Below are positions 1-9,193 of a stretch of DNA of 64,000 nt, one piece after another; the stretch's first letter is position 1, and every line of letters starts with the position of its first letter. The DNA comes from Paenibacillus camerounensis. GTDB taxonomy: Bacteria > Bacillota > Bacilli > Paenibacillales > Paenibacillaceae. The translations under genes were made by a program, and so were the position numbers. The stretch is taken from NCBI RefSeq assembly GCF_000723885.1, contig NZ_CCDG010000019.1, forward strand, positions 46,206 to 110,205, read 5' to 3'. The notes beneath the pieces were generated by a model that saw nothing but the letters and a program-made list of their open reading frames with translations, was not told the origin of the DNA and ran no database searches.

Positions 1-288
1 GCAAAACGCGTGTGGGAATATCGCTATGATTCGGATAACAACGGTAATTTTACAGAAGAGAGCTGGGTCCCAATCAGTAACGCTAACCTTGACCGGGTTA
101 ATTTTTATCCGGCGAAAGTGGGGAGATATGAAATACGTTTGACTGTTACAGAAGAATTTGGGCAACCGACTATAGATGCTTTTGTGACAGCAGCAGATCG
201 CAAGTCTGCGAATACAGATGCGCAGCCAGTGCTTGAACGAATTGTAACGGTTGATAATCGTCCGCCGACATCGGACTGGTCTTGGTAG
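1..288 (+). CDS. PKD/Ig-like repeat surface protein, C-terminal end (partial)
   Basis: The reading frame is open from the first base, so the gene begins outside the window; 95 codons remain before a TAG at 286-288. The visible part has the look of a PKD/Ig-like domain: WEYRYDSDNNGNF resembles an acidic calcium-loop turn, followed by beta-strand patterns such as VGRYEIRLTVTEEFG. The protein stops just after VDNRPPTSDWSW, a motif that normally opens a new domain in this kind of protein, so the end may be a truncation. The next gene, a second repeat protein, starts 15 bases later in what looks like one operon. The function is unknown; a secreted or wall-associated structural role is inferred from the neighbour. 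Confidence 0.7.
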   Translation, partial: AKRVWEYRYDSDNNGNFTEESWVPISNANLDRVNFYPAKVGRYEIRLTVTEEFGQPTIDAFVTAADRKSANTDAQPVLERIVTVDNRPPTSDWSW

Positions 289-303
289 AAGGGATAGATT
301 AGG

Positions 304-3300
304 GTGAAGAAACGAGAAAAATCATCTATGTATAGATTATTTGTCAAAATCATCTTATGTGTTGTATTAATTGTAACTATGTTCCCTTGCATGCCAGAGT
401 CTGAGGTAAATGCTGCTGATACATCTATTGTAAACTTTATGGATGTGGAGATTCCGGAGTTTAATGGGACTTATGTTACCCCACGGTTTGTAGAGGGGGG
501 TGCGGATAGCTGGGCACAATGGTCACAATATGTTGAATCTACAATTACCGCCCACCGTAGCAGCTTTAAAATTACAAATATAAAGTTCAACCGGGTGACG
601 AGGGTCCTGAGTTACGACATGTCCGAAATTAATATGTCCATTAATATAGACCGTGTAAAAAGAGATCCAGACTCTTCCTGGGGATTTAATAATATTTACG
701 GATATTCAATGATGATAGTGGATCAGTGGGTTATCGGAGATTTTCAAGGTCTGAATGCAAACCTGGAAGAAAATTTTGCTGCTCCTTACTATTACGCATA
801 TGGGGCATCGAATTCAATACCTACACCGGGGCCATTCTTTGATGCTCATCTTATATATCCCAATAATTACTACAATGAAGCTATAACGCCGCATGTATAT
901 TCTGAGCTGACGATACCGGCTGCCTACTATGTTAATGACTATTCCGTGCGAGACTGGCTTAATACGCGTCTATTAATGAGTGATCCCAAAGTAATTCGTA
1001 CAAATTTTAAATTTCAAGACGTTCTGTATAACGGACCCAGCAACTATTATCCGCTGATAGATAAAGTTGAAGCAAAGCTTGAAGTGAACTCTCCACCTAC
1101 GCTTAATCTGACCACTCAAAACGGAGCTACGCTCTTTAATGTAGAGGGTCAAAATATTCTGAATGTGACCGGATATGCACAAGATCCGGACAATGAGGAA
1201 CTGGATGTCATAGTAGAGGTTCCGAATATGTATTACCGCAGGATAAAAATCTATAACTCCTATACAGCGCAGCAGTTTACTGTCCCTATTGATGCTATTA
1301 ATGATTCCATACCACCTGGCAGCTATACAGGTACAGTGACCGTAGTGGATAGGCGTAACTATAAAGCAAGCGGCCAGTTCACTTTTAACGTTAAAAACAA
1401 GCTGCAGAATAAGAACTACTATTTAATTAATTCACCTGTAGAAATCAGTCCATCTTATATAGACTATGAAGCCGATCCGCAAATAGCTACCCGATTCAGG
1501 TATGAGCATAACCCGAACTATTTCGATAATCCTACATCAATGCTGGTTGACTCGGGAATATGGCGGACATCGGTGTATACCTCGTTTGCTCATTCGGGCT
1601 GGTACAATGCTATCGTGCAGGTCAGGGACAATCCCTCGGGTGATCATTTCGATGAATTCCGCAAGTGGAGCAGGGACAACGAGTCTTCTCTTATATTTCT
1701 AGTACATAGGAAACCTACGGCTATGTTTTCGGCTAAGCTGATTGGAAACAATATACAGATTACTGACAGTTCGTATGATGTTGATCATACAAGCGCAGCC
1801 GATAAAGGATTGTCTGATCGCCAATGGCAATGGCGAAAATCAGGGGATGAAGCATGGAATGAGGGGCAGCTGAGTACTCGGCCTACAGGTGATGCCTATG
1901 AATTACGGCTGCGGGTCAGGGATGTAGACGGGCCGAAAGGTTACGGCGTCTGGTCCGACTGGACCTCCCAAGTACTGGGTACCGGTGCTAATCTACCGCC
2001 GGTAGCGAACTTTATTATTGATCCGGTTAATGTAAGTTACCGTAAAAGTACGGCTATAACCGATAAATCGTATGATCCGGACAATGATGATCTGGATACC
2101 TATGAATGGGTCATTCGCAAAAATGGCAGCCAAGTGTATTATCACTACGGAGCTCTTACTATTCCACCAAGCTTAACAAGCTACGGAGTGGGGAGTTATC
2201 AGGTTATCCTGCGGGTGCGTGACAACAGGGGGGCGTGGTCCGGTTATTACTCGCAATGGGCCTCGGTCATTAATAATAAACCGGTTGCTCAATTTAACAT
2301 GCCTGCTCAAGTATACCGTGATGATATTGTGACTATGGAAAATACAACTCCCGACCCTGATGCAGACGGTGATGTACTGGCTTACACCTGGTACGGCCGC
2401 AAGGGAAACAGCAGCTATAGCTATAGCGGCAGTACACGGAACCAGAATGTAGTCATCCGGAATTTGATCAGCGGGCTTGGAATAACAGATAAGGCTGCAA
2501 TATCAAGAGACTGGGAGATGAGACTTAATGTATCGGACGGCAGTCAGGAGGCCTATGCCACACGGCTGTTTGAAATTTTGAATCATGTCCCCACAGCGGA
2601 TGTATCCGGGCCTATTGAAGCTACACAGTACACCTCAAGGAACTACAGTTCCGGAGCAGCCGATCTTGATAGCTCCGATGTAAGCAGCCTGCAATATTAC
2701 TGGAGGGTTATCGACAGCGCGGGGCAGGCCAGTATCCTCCGCAACCATAAATCGATAGATGTGACGTTCTACCACACCGGAACCTACACCATTGAACATT
2801 GGGTAATTGATCAGATTGGTGCGAAATCCAATGTGGCTAATCTCAAAGTATATGTTACAGAAAATCTGAAGCCATCAATGTCTCTGACATCTCCTCTGGG
2901 TACTGTGAACAGTCCAACTATAATCGATGCCGGTATTGCGGGTGATCCTTCCATTAAATGGACTTATACCGACCCGGAGAATGATCCGCAGGAGAAATAC
3001 ACGCTTGAGTTCTTCACCAAGGAGAGCATACTGGCCAAGACGGTAGAAGGAACGGATAGCAGTGGCACTGTGCGGCAATATCAGCTGACTAACGGGACCT
3101 TTGAAAGATTTAAGCTGTTTACTGTATTAGGCCGGGCCTATTCCATGAATTCCTGGTCTGATGTCTCGAATGAACGGGCCTTTATCATCGACAACCCTCC
3201 GCAGCCAGGGTTTACACTCATGACAGATACCGGCCGCAACGCCGCCGTAGTACCGATATATCGGACGGATGAGCTGACTATCCAAGGTACAGCGTCAGAC

Positions 3301-4209
3301 CCGGATATCCCGAGCGGTGACAGCATCAGCTACAGCTATTACCTTAAGCCATCCGGCGGAACAGAAGGGCTGGCCGGCTCGCAGAGCACCTTCACCAAGC
3401 AGTTCAATACTAACGGCATCTTTATTCTGCGGCAGGTTGTAACGGATTCGCTGGGGCTCTCGCGCGAACTGGCGCAGACGATTACAGTAGCCAACCGTAT
3501 TCCGGCAGCCAGCATAACGTATCCCGCCAGCAGCAGCCAGACCGTTCCGACAGTAAGCAATACGCTGACGCCTGTAATAAAATGGGGTTATCAGGATGAG
3601 GACGGCGACGAACAGCAGCGCTATAAAGTTAGGGTCATTAATCTGACTACCGGTGCTGTCGCAGCACAGTCAGGGGAACAGGCCTCATCCGTACAAGAGT
3701 GGCAGGTTCCTGCCGCAGTGTTGACTGAGAATCAGAAGTACGCTGTTGAGGTTGAAGTCTATGACGGATTTAGCTGGAGCGGAGTGTCTCCGCGCAAATA
3801 TTTTATGGTTAACCTGCTGACTGTTCAGGGCGGGGTGCGCCATACGGCGGACTGGAATACTAACCGTCAGACCTATAATATGAAAAAAAGCGGAACAGCA
3901 GAGAGTCCGCGGGGCTATAGTGTGTTTTGGGCCGGAGAGAGCTTTGTGCTTCGTGCAGATACAACGGGGATGCCTGATTCAGTGGAGGTTTCGATGACGG
4001 GAGGGTATCATATATTGCTTACTCCCTCTGACAGCAGCAGAACGGTATGGAACGGAGAGCTGTATGATTCCTCATTTGAAAGGCTGCCGGACGGTCCTGT
4101 GACTTTTACCTTTACTGCAAAAAATATGTTCAGCAGTAAAATGGACACCGTTACGGTGACCATCCAGGGGGATTGGCAGGATTATTTTCAGAGTCACCGG
4201 ATTAAATAA
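304..4209 (+). CDS. large secreted multi-domain PKD/Ig-like repeat protein
   Basis: This 1301-residue protein starts at GTG 304, preceded by GAAGGG at a suitable distance. The N-terminus is a clear signal peptide: basic MKKREKSSMYR, a hydrophobic stretch around residues 12-28, and a likely cleavage after EVNA near residue 37. Residues about 255-1200 contain seven or eight Ig-like/PKD-type modules of roughly 100-120 residues. Each opens with an N/R-x-P-P or K-P-x-A motif (NSPPTLNL, RKPTAMFS, LPPVANF, NKPVAQF, NHVPTADV, NRIPAASI) and has an acidic loop such as DPDNDDLD or DEDGDEQQ. I see no LPxTG motif, S-layer homology domain or C-terminal membrane segment, so it is probably secreted or held non-covalently. 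An adhesion or scaffold role is inference; there is no recognisable catalytic domain. Confidence 0.8.
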   Translation: MKKREKSSMYRLFVKIILCVVLIVTMFPCMPESEVNAADTSIVNFMDVEIPEFNGTYVTPRFVEGGADSWAQWSQYVESTITAHRSSFKITNIKFNRVTRVLSYDMSEINMSINIDRVKRDPDSSWGFNNIYGYSMMIVDQWVIGDFQGLNANLEENFAAPYYYAYGASNSIPTPGPFFDAHLIYPNNYYNEAITPHVYSELTIPAAYYVNDYSVRDWLNTRLLMSDPKVIRTNFKFQDVLYNGPSNYYPLIDKVEAKLEVNSPPTLNLTTQNGATLFNVEGQNILNVTGYAQDPDNEELDVIVEVPNMYYRRIKIYNSYTAQQFTVPIDAINDSIPPGSYTGTVTVVDRRNYKASGQFTFNVKNKLQNKNYYLINSPVEISPSYIDYEADPQIATRFRYEHNPNYFDNPTSMLVDSGIWRTSVYTSFAHSGWYNAIVQVRDNPSGDHFDEFRKWSRDNESSLIFLVHRKPTAMFSAKLIGNNIQITDSSYDVDHTSAADKGLSDRQWQWRKSGDEAWNEGQLSTRPTGDAYELRLRVRDVDGPKGYGVWSDWTSQVLGTGANLPPVANFIIDPVNVSYRKSTAITDKSYDPDNDDLDTYEWVIRKNGSQVYYHYGALTIPPSLTSYGVGSYQVILRVRDNRGAWSGYYSQWASVINNKPVAQFNMPAQVYRDDIVTMENTTPDPDADGDVLAYTWYGRKGNSSYSYSGSTRNQNVVIRNLISGLGITDKAAISRDWEMRLNVSDGSQEAYATRLFEILNHVPTADVSGPIEATQYTSRNYSSGAADLDSSDVSSLQYYWRVIDSAGQASILRNHKSIDVTFYHTGTYTIEHWVIDQIGAKSNVANLKVYVTENLKPSMSLTSPLGTVNSPTIIDAGIAGDPSIKWTYTDPENDPQEKYTLEFFTKESILAKTVEGTDSSGTVRQYQLTNGTFERFKLFTVLGRAYSMNSWSDVSNERAFIIDNPPQPGFTLMTDTGRNAAVVPIYRTDELTIQGTASDPDIPSGDSISYSYYLKPSGGTEGLAGSQSTFTKQFNTNGIFILRQVVTDSLGLSRELAQTITVANRIPAASITYPASSSQTVPTVSNTLTPVIKWGYQDEDGDEQQRYKVRVINLTTGAVAAQSGEQASSVQEWQVPAAVLTENQKYAVEVEVYDGFSWSGVSPRKYFMVNLLTVQGGVRHTADWNTNRQTYNMKKSGTAESPRGYSVFWAGESFVLRADTTGMPDSVEVSMTGGYHILLTPSDSSRTVWNGELYDSSFERLPDGPVTFTFTAKNMFSSKMDTVTVTIQGDWQDYFQSHRIK

Positions 4210-4257
4210 AGGCTCCAAACGGGTACAAGCTATAATCTATGGGCGGAGGGCTGATCG

Positions 4258-4893
4258 CTAGACGATTCCCTCGGCCCTTTCTTCTGCCAGCAGCAGTCTG
4301 CGTGCACTTAAAGAGGCGGCAGCAGCCGGAATCTTGGGTGAGCTTATGTAGGTATTGCCATGTGTGAGATGCATATAGTAGGCCAGCTTGCCGCTGTATA
4401 CTTTATCGGCACAGAGCGATTCTGCGAAATCTTCCGGTGTAACGAAGCAGGAAGGCTTGGCAACCGGCCGGCATGCAGCCTCTTCGCAGACGGAAGCGAC
4501 AAAGTGGGAGCAGAAGTAAGCGTCTTCCCGGTCAAACCTGACATTCAGCAGTACACCGATCAGGCCCAGCAGATGATATTTGTAGCGTCTCTGATTTTCC
4601 ATCATGCCCTGGACATGCTTGTACATCGTTTCGTATTCCCCGTCACTGACATTCATTTCATAGATGGCGCAATCAGCCATGCTGTAAAAAGGATGCTCAA
4701 AGTTTTCGCGGATCAGTCCCGCAACGAACGGGTTGTGCACTTTTTTCCGCCCAAAGCTGTACACCTCCTGCAGTCCGCTGTCAAAGGCAATGGAAGCATG
4801 ATTCAGCTCTGCCTTGGTGAACCATTTAATCAAGCCGCTAAAAGCAGTCCCGGTTCCGGTCAATACAATATAGATATTTTTGCGTGCGTCCAT
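4258..4893 (-). CDS. YiiX/YebB-like permuted NlpC/P60 cysteine hydrolase
   Basis: I start this 211-residue protein at the ATG reading MDARKNIYIV because AAAGGA lies nine bases upstream; the frame stays open about 30 codons further, but without a comparable ribosome site. The order of key residues fits the circularly permuted papain-like fold of YiiX/YebB-type proteins: an early histidine in LNHASIAFD and a late cysteine in YFCSHFVASV. Such proteins are thought to hydrolyse amide or ester bonds in cell-wall or lipid substrates, but the substrate here cannot be read from sequence. There is no signal peptide, so it is likely cytoplasmic. The gene converges with the surface-protein gene 48 bases away, and no clear terminator separates them. 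Confidence 0.65.
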   Translation of the reverse strand: MDARKNIYIVLTGTGTAFSGLIKWFTKAELNHASIAFDSGLQEVYSFGRKKVHNPFVAGLIRENFEHPFYSMADCAIYEMNVSDGEYETMYKHVQGMMENQRRYKYHLLGLIGVLLNVRFDREDAYFCSHFVASVCEEAACRPVAKPSCFVTPEDFAESLCADKVYSGKLAYYMHLTHGNTYISSPKIPAAAASLSARRLLLAEERAEGIV

Positions 4894-5128
4894 GCTCAGG
4901 ATTCCTTTCTGCTGGAAAATATGGATAATCCGGTAAAATTCCTCGTTAGGTAACTTCATCTTACTGCATAATCCAGCTGCGGGAAACAAACTTTAGTCTT
5001 AACCTGAAACTGGACTAAAGGCTAAGTACCTGGTCTTTGGACCAGTATACCGCGCGGGGGCCTGATGTATAAAGCTGATTTTGTCTGGTGAAAAATAAGC
5101 TGTTCAAACCGTGCGTGTACAAAAACAA

Positions 5129-5158
5129 TTGATAATGCTTCCACATTAGTGATACAAT
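5129..5158 (+). promoter_or_regulatory. candidate sigma-A promoter of tkt
   Basis: TTGATA (5129-5134) and TACAAT (5153-5158) are separated by 18 bases, about 44 bases upstream of the transketolase ATG. Nothing else is recognisable in the 308-base gap between the flanking genes (4894-5201). Confidence 0.5.
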
Positions 5159-5201
5159 AATAGTCAAAATGACATTCTTGATTTAGAGGAGGATTATTTT
5201 A

Positions 5202-7250
5202 ATGACTGAGCAGGCAAAAGAGCAAGCGATCCATAAAGAAGAAAATTCGACGGTGGACAACCTGGCGATTACTACAATCCGTACACTGGCTATTGACGCT
5301 ATTGAAAAAGCCAATTCCGGCCACCCGGGTATGCCGATGGGTTCCGCACCGATGGGTTACCAACTGTTCGCCAAAACAATGAATCATAATCCGGATCACC
5401 CGACCTGGGTTAACCGTGACCGCTTTGTATTATCTGCCGGACACGGCTCCATGCTGCTGTACAGCCTGCTGCACCTGAGCGGTTACGACCTGCCGATGGA
5501 AGAATTGAAGCAGTTCCGCCAATGGGGCAGTCTGACTCCAGGCCATCCTGAGGTCGGCCATACTGCCGGTGTTGATGCTACCACTGGTCCGCTTGGACAA
5601 GGTATCGGTATGGCTGTAGGGATGGCTATGGCTGAAGCTCAGCTGGGTGCTACTTATAATAAAGATAACCATAACGTAATTGACCACTATACGTATGCAA
5701 TCTGCGGCGACGGTGACCTGATGGAAGGGATCTCTTCCGAGTCTGCCTCCCTGGCCGGACATCTTAAGCTGGGTAAGCTGATTGTAATGTACGATTCCAA
5801 TGATATCTCGCTCGACGGCAAGCTGAATCTGGCATTCTCCGAGAATGTCGCACAGCGTTTTGAAGCTTACGGCTGGCAGGTTCTGCGTGTTGAGGACGGT
5901 AATGATCTTCCGGCACTGGAACAGGCAATTGCAGATGCACAAGCTGATACAAGCAAGCCGACCCTGATCGAAGTTAAGACTGTTATCGGCTACGGCAGCC
6001 CGAACAAACAGGGTAAAGGCGGACACGGCGGTACTCACGGCTCTCCGCTGGGTGCTGAAGAAGCGAAGCTGACTAAAGACTTCTACAAATGGGTATATGA
6101 AGAAGACTTCTATGTTCCGGATGAAGTTCGTGCCCGTTTTGCTGAAGTGAAGGAAAACGGTATTGCCGCGAACAAAGCATGGGACGAGAAATTCGCAGCC
6201 TACAAAGAAGCTTATCCGGAGCTGGCAGCACAGCTTGAAACTGCTATCAGCGGCGCGCTTCCAGAAGGCTGGGATGCAGAGCTTCCATTCTTCACAGCTG
6301 AAGACAAAGCCGTATCAACCCGCGTAGCTTCCGGTAATGCGCTGAATGCACTGGCAGCAGGGGTTCCGCAGCTGGTAGGCGGATCTGCTGACCTTGAAAG
6401 CTCCACAATGACCCACCTGAAAGGCTTGACCCAGTTCACTTCCGAAGCCTATGACGGCCGTAACATCTACTTCGGCGTCCGTGAATTCGGTATGGCTGCA
6501 GCAATGAACGGGATTGCCCTGCACAGCGGCCTCAAAGTATTTGGCGGAACGTTCTTCGTATTCACTGACTACCTGCGTCCGGCTGTCCGCCTGGCTTCGA
6601 TTATGAAGCTGCCGGTAACGTATGTTCTGACTCATGACAGTATCGCTGTCGGTGAAGACGGCCCTACTCATGAACCAATCGAGCAATTGGCTTCCCTGCG
6701 TATTATCCCGGGTCTGACTGTTATTCGTCCGGCTGATGCCAACGAAACCTCCGCAGCTTGGGCTTATGCACTTGAAAATACGGCTAACCCAGTGGCACTG
6801 GTGCTTACCCGCCAGAACCTGCCGATCCTTGCAGGAACAGTAGATGGCGTACGCGAGAACATCAAACGCGGCGGATACGTTGTTTCCGACGCCAAGAACG
6901 GTACTCCGCAGGCACAGATTATTGCTACCGGCTCTGAAGTGCAGCTGGCTGTAAAAGCACAGGCAGTACTGGCTGAAGAAGGTATTGACGTACGCGTTAT
7001 CAGCTTGCCGAGCTGGGATCTGTTCGAGAAGCAGGATAAGGCTTACCGTGATTCCGTTATCCTGCCTGAGGTTAAAGCCCGTCTTGCAGTCGAAATGGCA
7101 CAGACCTTTGGCTGGGAGCGTTACACAGGCGATCAGGGCGACATTCTCGGTATCACTACCTTCGGTGCTTCCGCACCTGGCGATATCGTGATGAAAGAAT
7201 ACGGCTTTACAGTAGAAAATGTAGTCAGCCGCGTTAAAGCCCTGCTATAA
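5202..7250 (+). CDS. tkt: transketolase
   Basis: The thiamine-diphosphate enzyme of the non-oxidative pentose phosphate pathway; it moves two-carbon units between sugar phosphates in the cytoplasm. At 682 residues it is full length (family about 660-680) and starts at ATG behind AGGAGG. Visible landmarks are the N-terminal [15 protein letters not shown], the cofactor-binding [12 protein letters not shown] with the downstream N of [10 protein letters not shown], the pyrimidine-domain [17 protein letters not shown] with its catalytic Glu, and the C-terminal domain from about residue 560. A short spacer (32 bases) leads into ppnP, and the pair is followed by a terminator, so they are probably co-transcribed. 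Codon use looks optimised, as expected for a highly expressed gene. Confidence 0.97.
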   Translation: MTEQAKEQAIHKEENSTVDNLAITTIRTLAIDAIEKANSGHPGMPMGSAPMGYQLFAKTMNHNPDHPTWVNRDRFVLSAGHGSMLLYSLLHLSGYDLPMEELKQFRQWGSLTPGHPEVGHTAGVDATTGPLGQGIGMAVGMAMAEAQLGATYNKDNHNVIDHYTYAICGDGDLMEGISSESASLAGHLKLGKLIVMYDSNDISLDGKLNLAFSENVAQRFEAYGWQVLRVEDGNDLPALEQAIADAQADTSKPTLIEVKTVIGYGSPNKQGKGGHGGTHGSPLGAEEAKLTKDFYKWVYEEDFYVPDEVRARFAEVKENGIAANKAWDEKFAAYKEAYPELAAQLETAISGALPEGWDAELPFFTAEDKAVSTRVASGNALNALAAGVPQLVGGSADLESSTMTHLKGLTQFTSEAYDGRNIYFGVREFGMAAAMNGIALHSGLKVFGGTFFVFTDYLRPAVRLASIMKLPVTYVLTHDSIAVGEDGPTHEPIEQLASLRIIPGLTVIRPADANETSAAWAYALENTANPVALVLTRQNLPILAGTVDGVRENIKRGGYVVSDAKNGTPQAQIIATGSEVQLAVKAQAVLAEEGIDVRVISLPSWDLFEKQDKAYRDSVILPEVKARLAVEMAQTFGWERYTGDQGDILGITTFGASAPGDIVMKEYGFTVENVVSRVKALL

Positions 7251-7282
7251 TAGACGGAATAAATATAAAGGGGAGAATAAGC

Positions 7283-7600
7283 ATGAGCCAGTTTACCAAC
7301 GCAACAGTTCAAAAAGCAGCCAATATTTATTACGATGGAAAAGTTACCAGCCGTACCGTGATTTTGGAGAACGGCACGAAGGTAACGCTTGGCATCATGC
7401 TGCCGGGTGTGTATGAGTTCGGCACAGAAGGCCCGGAGACTATGGAGATTCTATCCGGCGATCTGAAGGTACTGCTTCCAGGTACTGACGTCTGGAAAGA
7501 AATTAAGGGAACCGAAACGTTCCACGTTCCCGGCAACTCCAAGTTTGCGCTGGAAGTATTCGCATTAACTGATTATTGCTGTTCTTACCCGAATCTTTAA
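7283..7600 (+). CDS. ppnP: pyrimidine/purine nucleoside phosphorylase (PpnP/YaiE family)
   Basis: A 105-residue cupin-fold protein of the PpnP family (formerly DUF1255). Characterised members phosphorolyse several purine and pyrimidine nucleosides to the base and ribose-1-phosphate. The family pattern is visible: GKVTSRTVILENG near the N-terminus, LGIMLPGVYEFGTEGPETMEI in the middle (first part LGIMLPGVYEF), and the closing FHVPGNSKFALEV followed by YCCSY. The length matches the family (about 95-105). GGGGAG precedes the ATG. Its position after tkt makes metabolic sense, since the ribose released can enter the pentose phosphate pathway; that link is inference. Confidence 0.9.
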   Translation: MSQFTNATVQKAANIYYDGKVTSRTVILENGTKVTLGIMLPGVYEFGTEGPETMEILSGDLKVLLPGTDVWKEIKGTETFHVPGNSKFALEVFALTDYCCSYPNL

Positions 7601-7620
7601 ATTCATCTGGTCTATGGAGA

Positions 7621-7652
7621 GAAGCTCTGCTTAATTGCAGGGCTTCTTCTTT
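7621..7652 (+). terminator. rho-independent terminator after ppnP
   Basis: GAAGCTCTGC pairs with GCAGGGCTTC (one G-U pair) around a TTAATT loop and is followed by TTCTTTAT. Confidence 0.8.
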
Positions 7653-7684
7653 ATATCCGGGCAAGGGAAGTGTTAAATTAAAGC

Positions 7685-7713
7685 TTGTCCAAAATAATGG
7701 AATTTGGTATGCT
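7685..7713 (+). promoter_or_regulatory. candidate promoter of the decayed hydrolase gene
   Basis: TTGTCC (7685-7690) and TATGCT (7708-7713) are 17 bases apart, about 80 bases before the TTG start of the broken alpha/beta hydrolase gene. Confidence 0.35.
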
Positions 7714-7794
7714 TAATAAGAACTTATGTTCTTGTTTGTGGGAGGGTAACTTTTTTATTCTCCAGGACGCTATTAAGTAAAGGGGGCTGATGCT

Positions 7795-8539
7795 TTGCTG
7801 TATTCAAATGATTACATAACGTTTAACTATGAGGAAGCAGGAGAGGGGCAGCCTATTCTAATCCTGCATGGAAACGGGCCGGACCACCGGATGATGATGG
7901 GCTGCCTGGATACAATCTTCAGACGATATGCTGCGGGCGGTGGAGATGATGATTGAGGCGCTGATTCCCGGTGAACGTTTTCTGCTGGTCGGCCAGTCGT
8001 ACGGAGGGTATCTTGCAAGAGGCCTGCTCAGAAATTACGCCGGCTCAATTGAGGGGCTTTTTCTTTTATGTCCTTGTGTTATTGCAGAGATGCGCGACAG
8101 AGAGCTGCCGCAGCATCAGGCTGCAATCTGTGACAAGGAGCTGCTTGAGGAATTGAGTCAAGCAGAACGGGATGAATTCACATCTATTGCTGTAGTGCAG
8201 ACCAGGACAGCCTGGGAGCGTTATAACCGTGAGATTGTAAGTGCTTTGCAGCTGGCAGATGACGGCTTTATGGAGCGGATCAAGACAGCAGGCAAGTATC
8301 CCTTCAGCTTTGATACTGACCGGATAGCCCCCTTTCTCAAACCGAGTCTAATCCTGACGGGAAGGCAGGACTCCATGACCGGATACAGGGATCCATGGAA
8401 GCTGCTGGAGGTTTATCCGCATGCCACTTTTGCTGTACTGGATCATGCAGGACATAATCTGCATATGGAGCAGGAGGAGCTTTTAGGAGCTATGGTGAAG
8501 GAGTGGCTGAGCAGGGCCGGCAACAGTAAGCTTACTTGA
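7795..8539 (+). pseudogene. alpha/beta hydrolase with internal out-of-frame deletion
   Basis: Two reading frames together make an alpha/beta hydrolase missing its middle. The first starts at TTG 7795 behind AAGGGGG, encodes the N-terminal strands and the oxyanion motif LILHGNGPDHR, and ends at TGA 7954-7956. The second begins within the overlap: upstream of its first ATG (7928) the frame reads SSDDMLRAVEMMIEAL, then VGQSYGGYLARG with the nucleophile serine, later LILTGRQDS and the histidine in LDHAGHNLHMEQ. Between them the usual strand with the DLPG-like motif (about 35-45 residues) is absent. The simplest reading is a deletion around 7905-7920 that also shifted the frame. The 3' end overlaps the convergent GNAT gene by 8 bases. 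A sequencing error alone would not remove the missing segment. Confidence 0.75.
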
Positions 8540-9002
8540 CCCGCTCATACCCGATAATAGCTTCGCAGTTTCCCAAGGCGGTAACGGCTCCTGTACGTAC
8601 GAAGCCGAGCTTTTCATAGAAGTAGTGGTTTCGGATTGCCCAGGACGGCGTGTCGAGTGTCCATTTCCGGGCGGCGGGATAAGTCTCGAACAGAAAACGG
8701 AAGGATTCTTGTCCATAACCGTGATTCTGATACAGCGGATCAATAAAAATGCGGGCCAGGTGACATTCCCCGGCTTCCGGAAACGGGAAAACGATCATGC
8801 CTCCGATTATGCTGTTCCCGGCTATCAGCTTATAATAATGGGCTTTGCCCATCTGCTCGGCCTGCCAGTCCGTAGAGCCGTAACCGGGAGGGCCGTCTTC
8901 CTCTTTATTCTGGTAGAGCCTGGCATCGGCATCAAAAGTCCGTTTTTGGACATCGGCCAGCCTGGCAGCATCTTGCGGATCAGCGAAAGATATAGTAAAC
9001 AT
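8532..9002 (-). CDS. GNAT-family N-acetyltransferase
   Basis: A 156-residue GNAT-fold protein that would transfer an acetyl group from acetyl-CoA to an amine; the acceptor is unknown. The core shows the typical order: N-terminal strand FTISFADPQDAARLADVQ, a central strand IIGGMIVFPFP, the acetyl-CoA pyrophosphate-binding region ARIFIDPLYQNHGYGQESF (a variant of Q/RxxGxG/A), and the C-terminal YFYEKLGFVRTG. GGGGGCAGG lies before the ATG. It stands alone, divergent from the carboxypeptidase gene and convergent with the broken hydrolase gene. No regulatory site is obvious. Confidence 0.8.
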   Translation of the reverse strand: MFTISFADPQDAARLADVQKRTFDADARLYQNKEEDGPPGYGSTDWQAEQMGKAHYYKLIAGNSIIGGMIVFPFPEAGECHLARIFIDPLYQNHGYGQESFRFLFETYPAARKWTLDTPSWAIRNHYFYEKLGFVRTGAVTALGNCEAIIGYERVK

Positions 9003-9121
9003 TTATATTGCCTGCCCCCTTGGCATATTATGGTTTTTATTTAATTCATTCTTGCATACTGTGCCGGATACCTGCTCCCAACAACTATATTATGAGCCCG
9101 ATACAGAATTCCTTCTGGTTA

Positions 9122-9150
9122 TTGACGGGTTAGCAACATTCTCATATACT
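9122..9150 (+). promoter_or_regulatory. sigma-A promoter of the M14 carboxypeptidase gene
   Basis: TTGACG (9122-9127), a 17-base spacer, and TATACT (9145-9150) form a near-consensus promoter whose start point would lie about 35 bases before the ATG at 9194. Confidence 0.65.
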
Positions 9151-9193
9151 TCCACTAGCTGCTAGAGTAGATAGAATAGTGGGAGGCGGGAGA

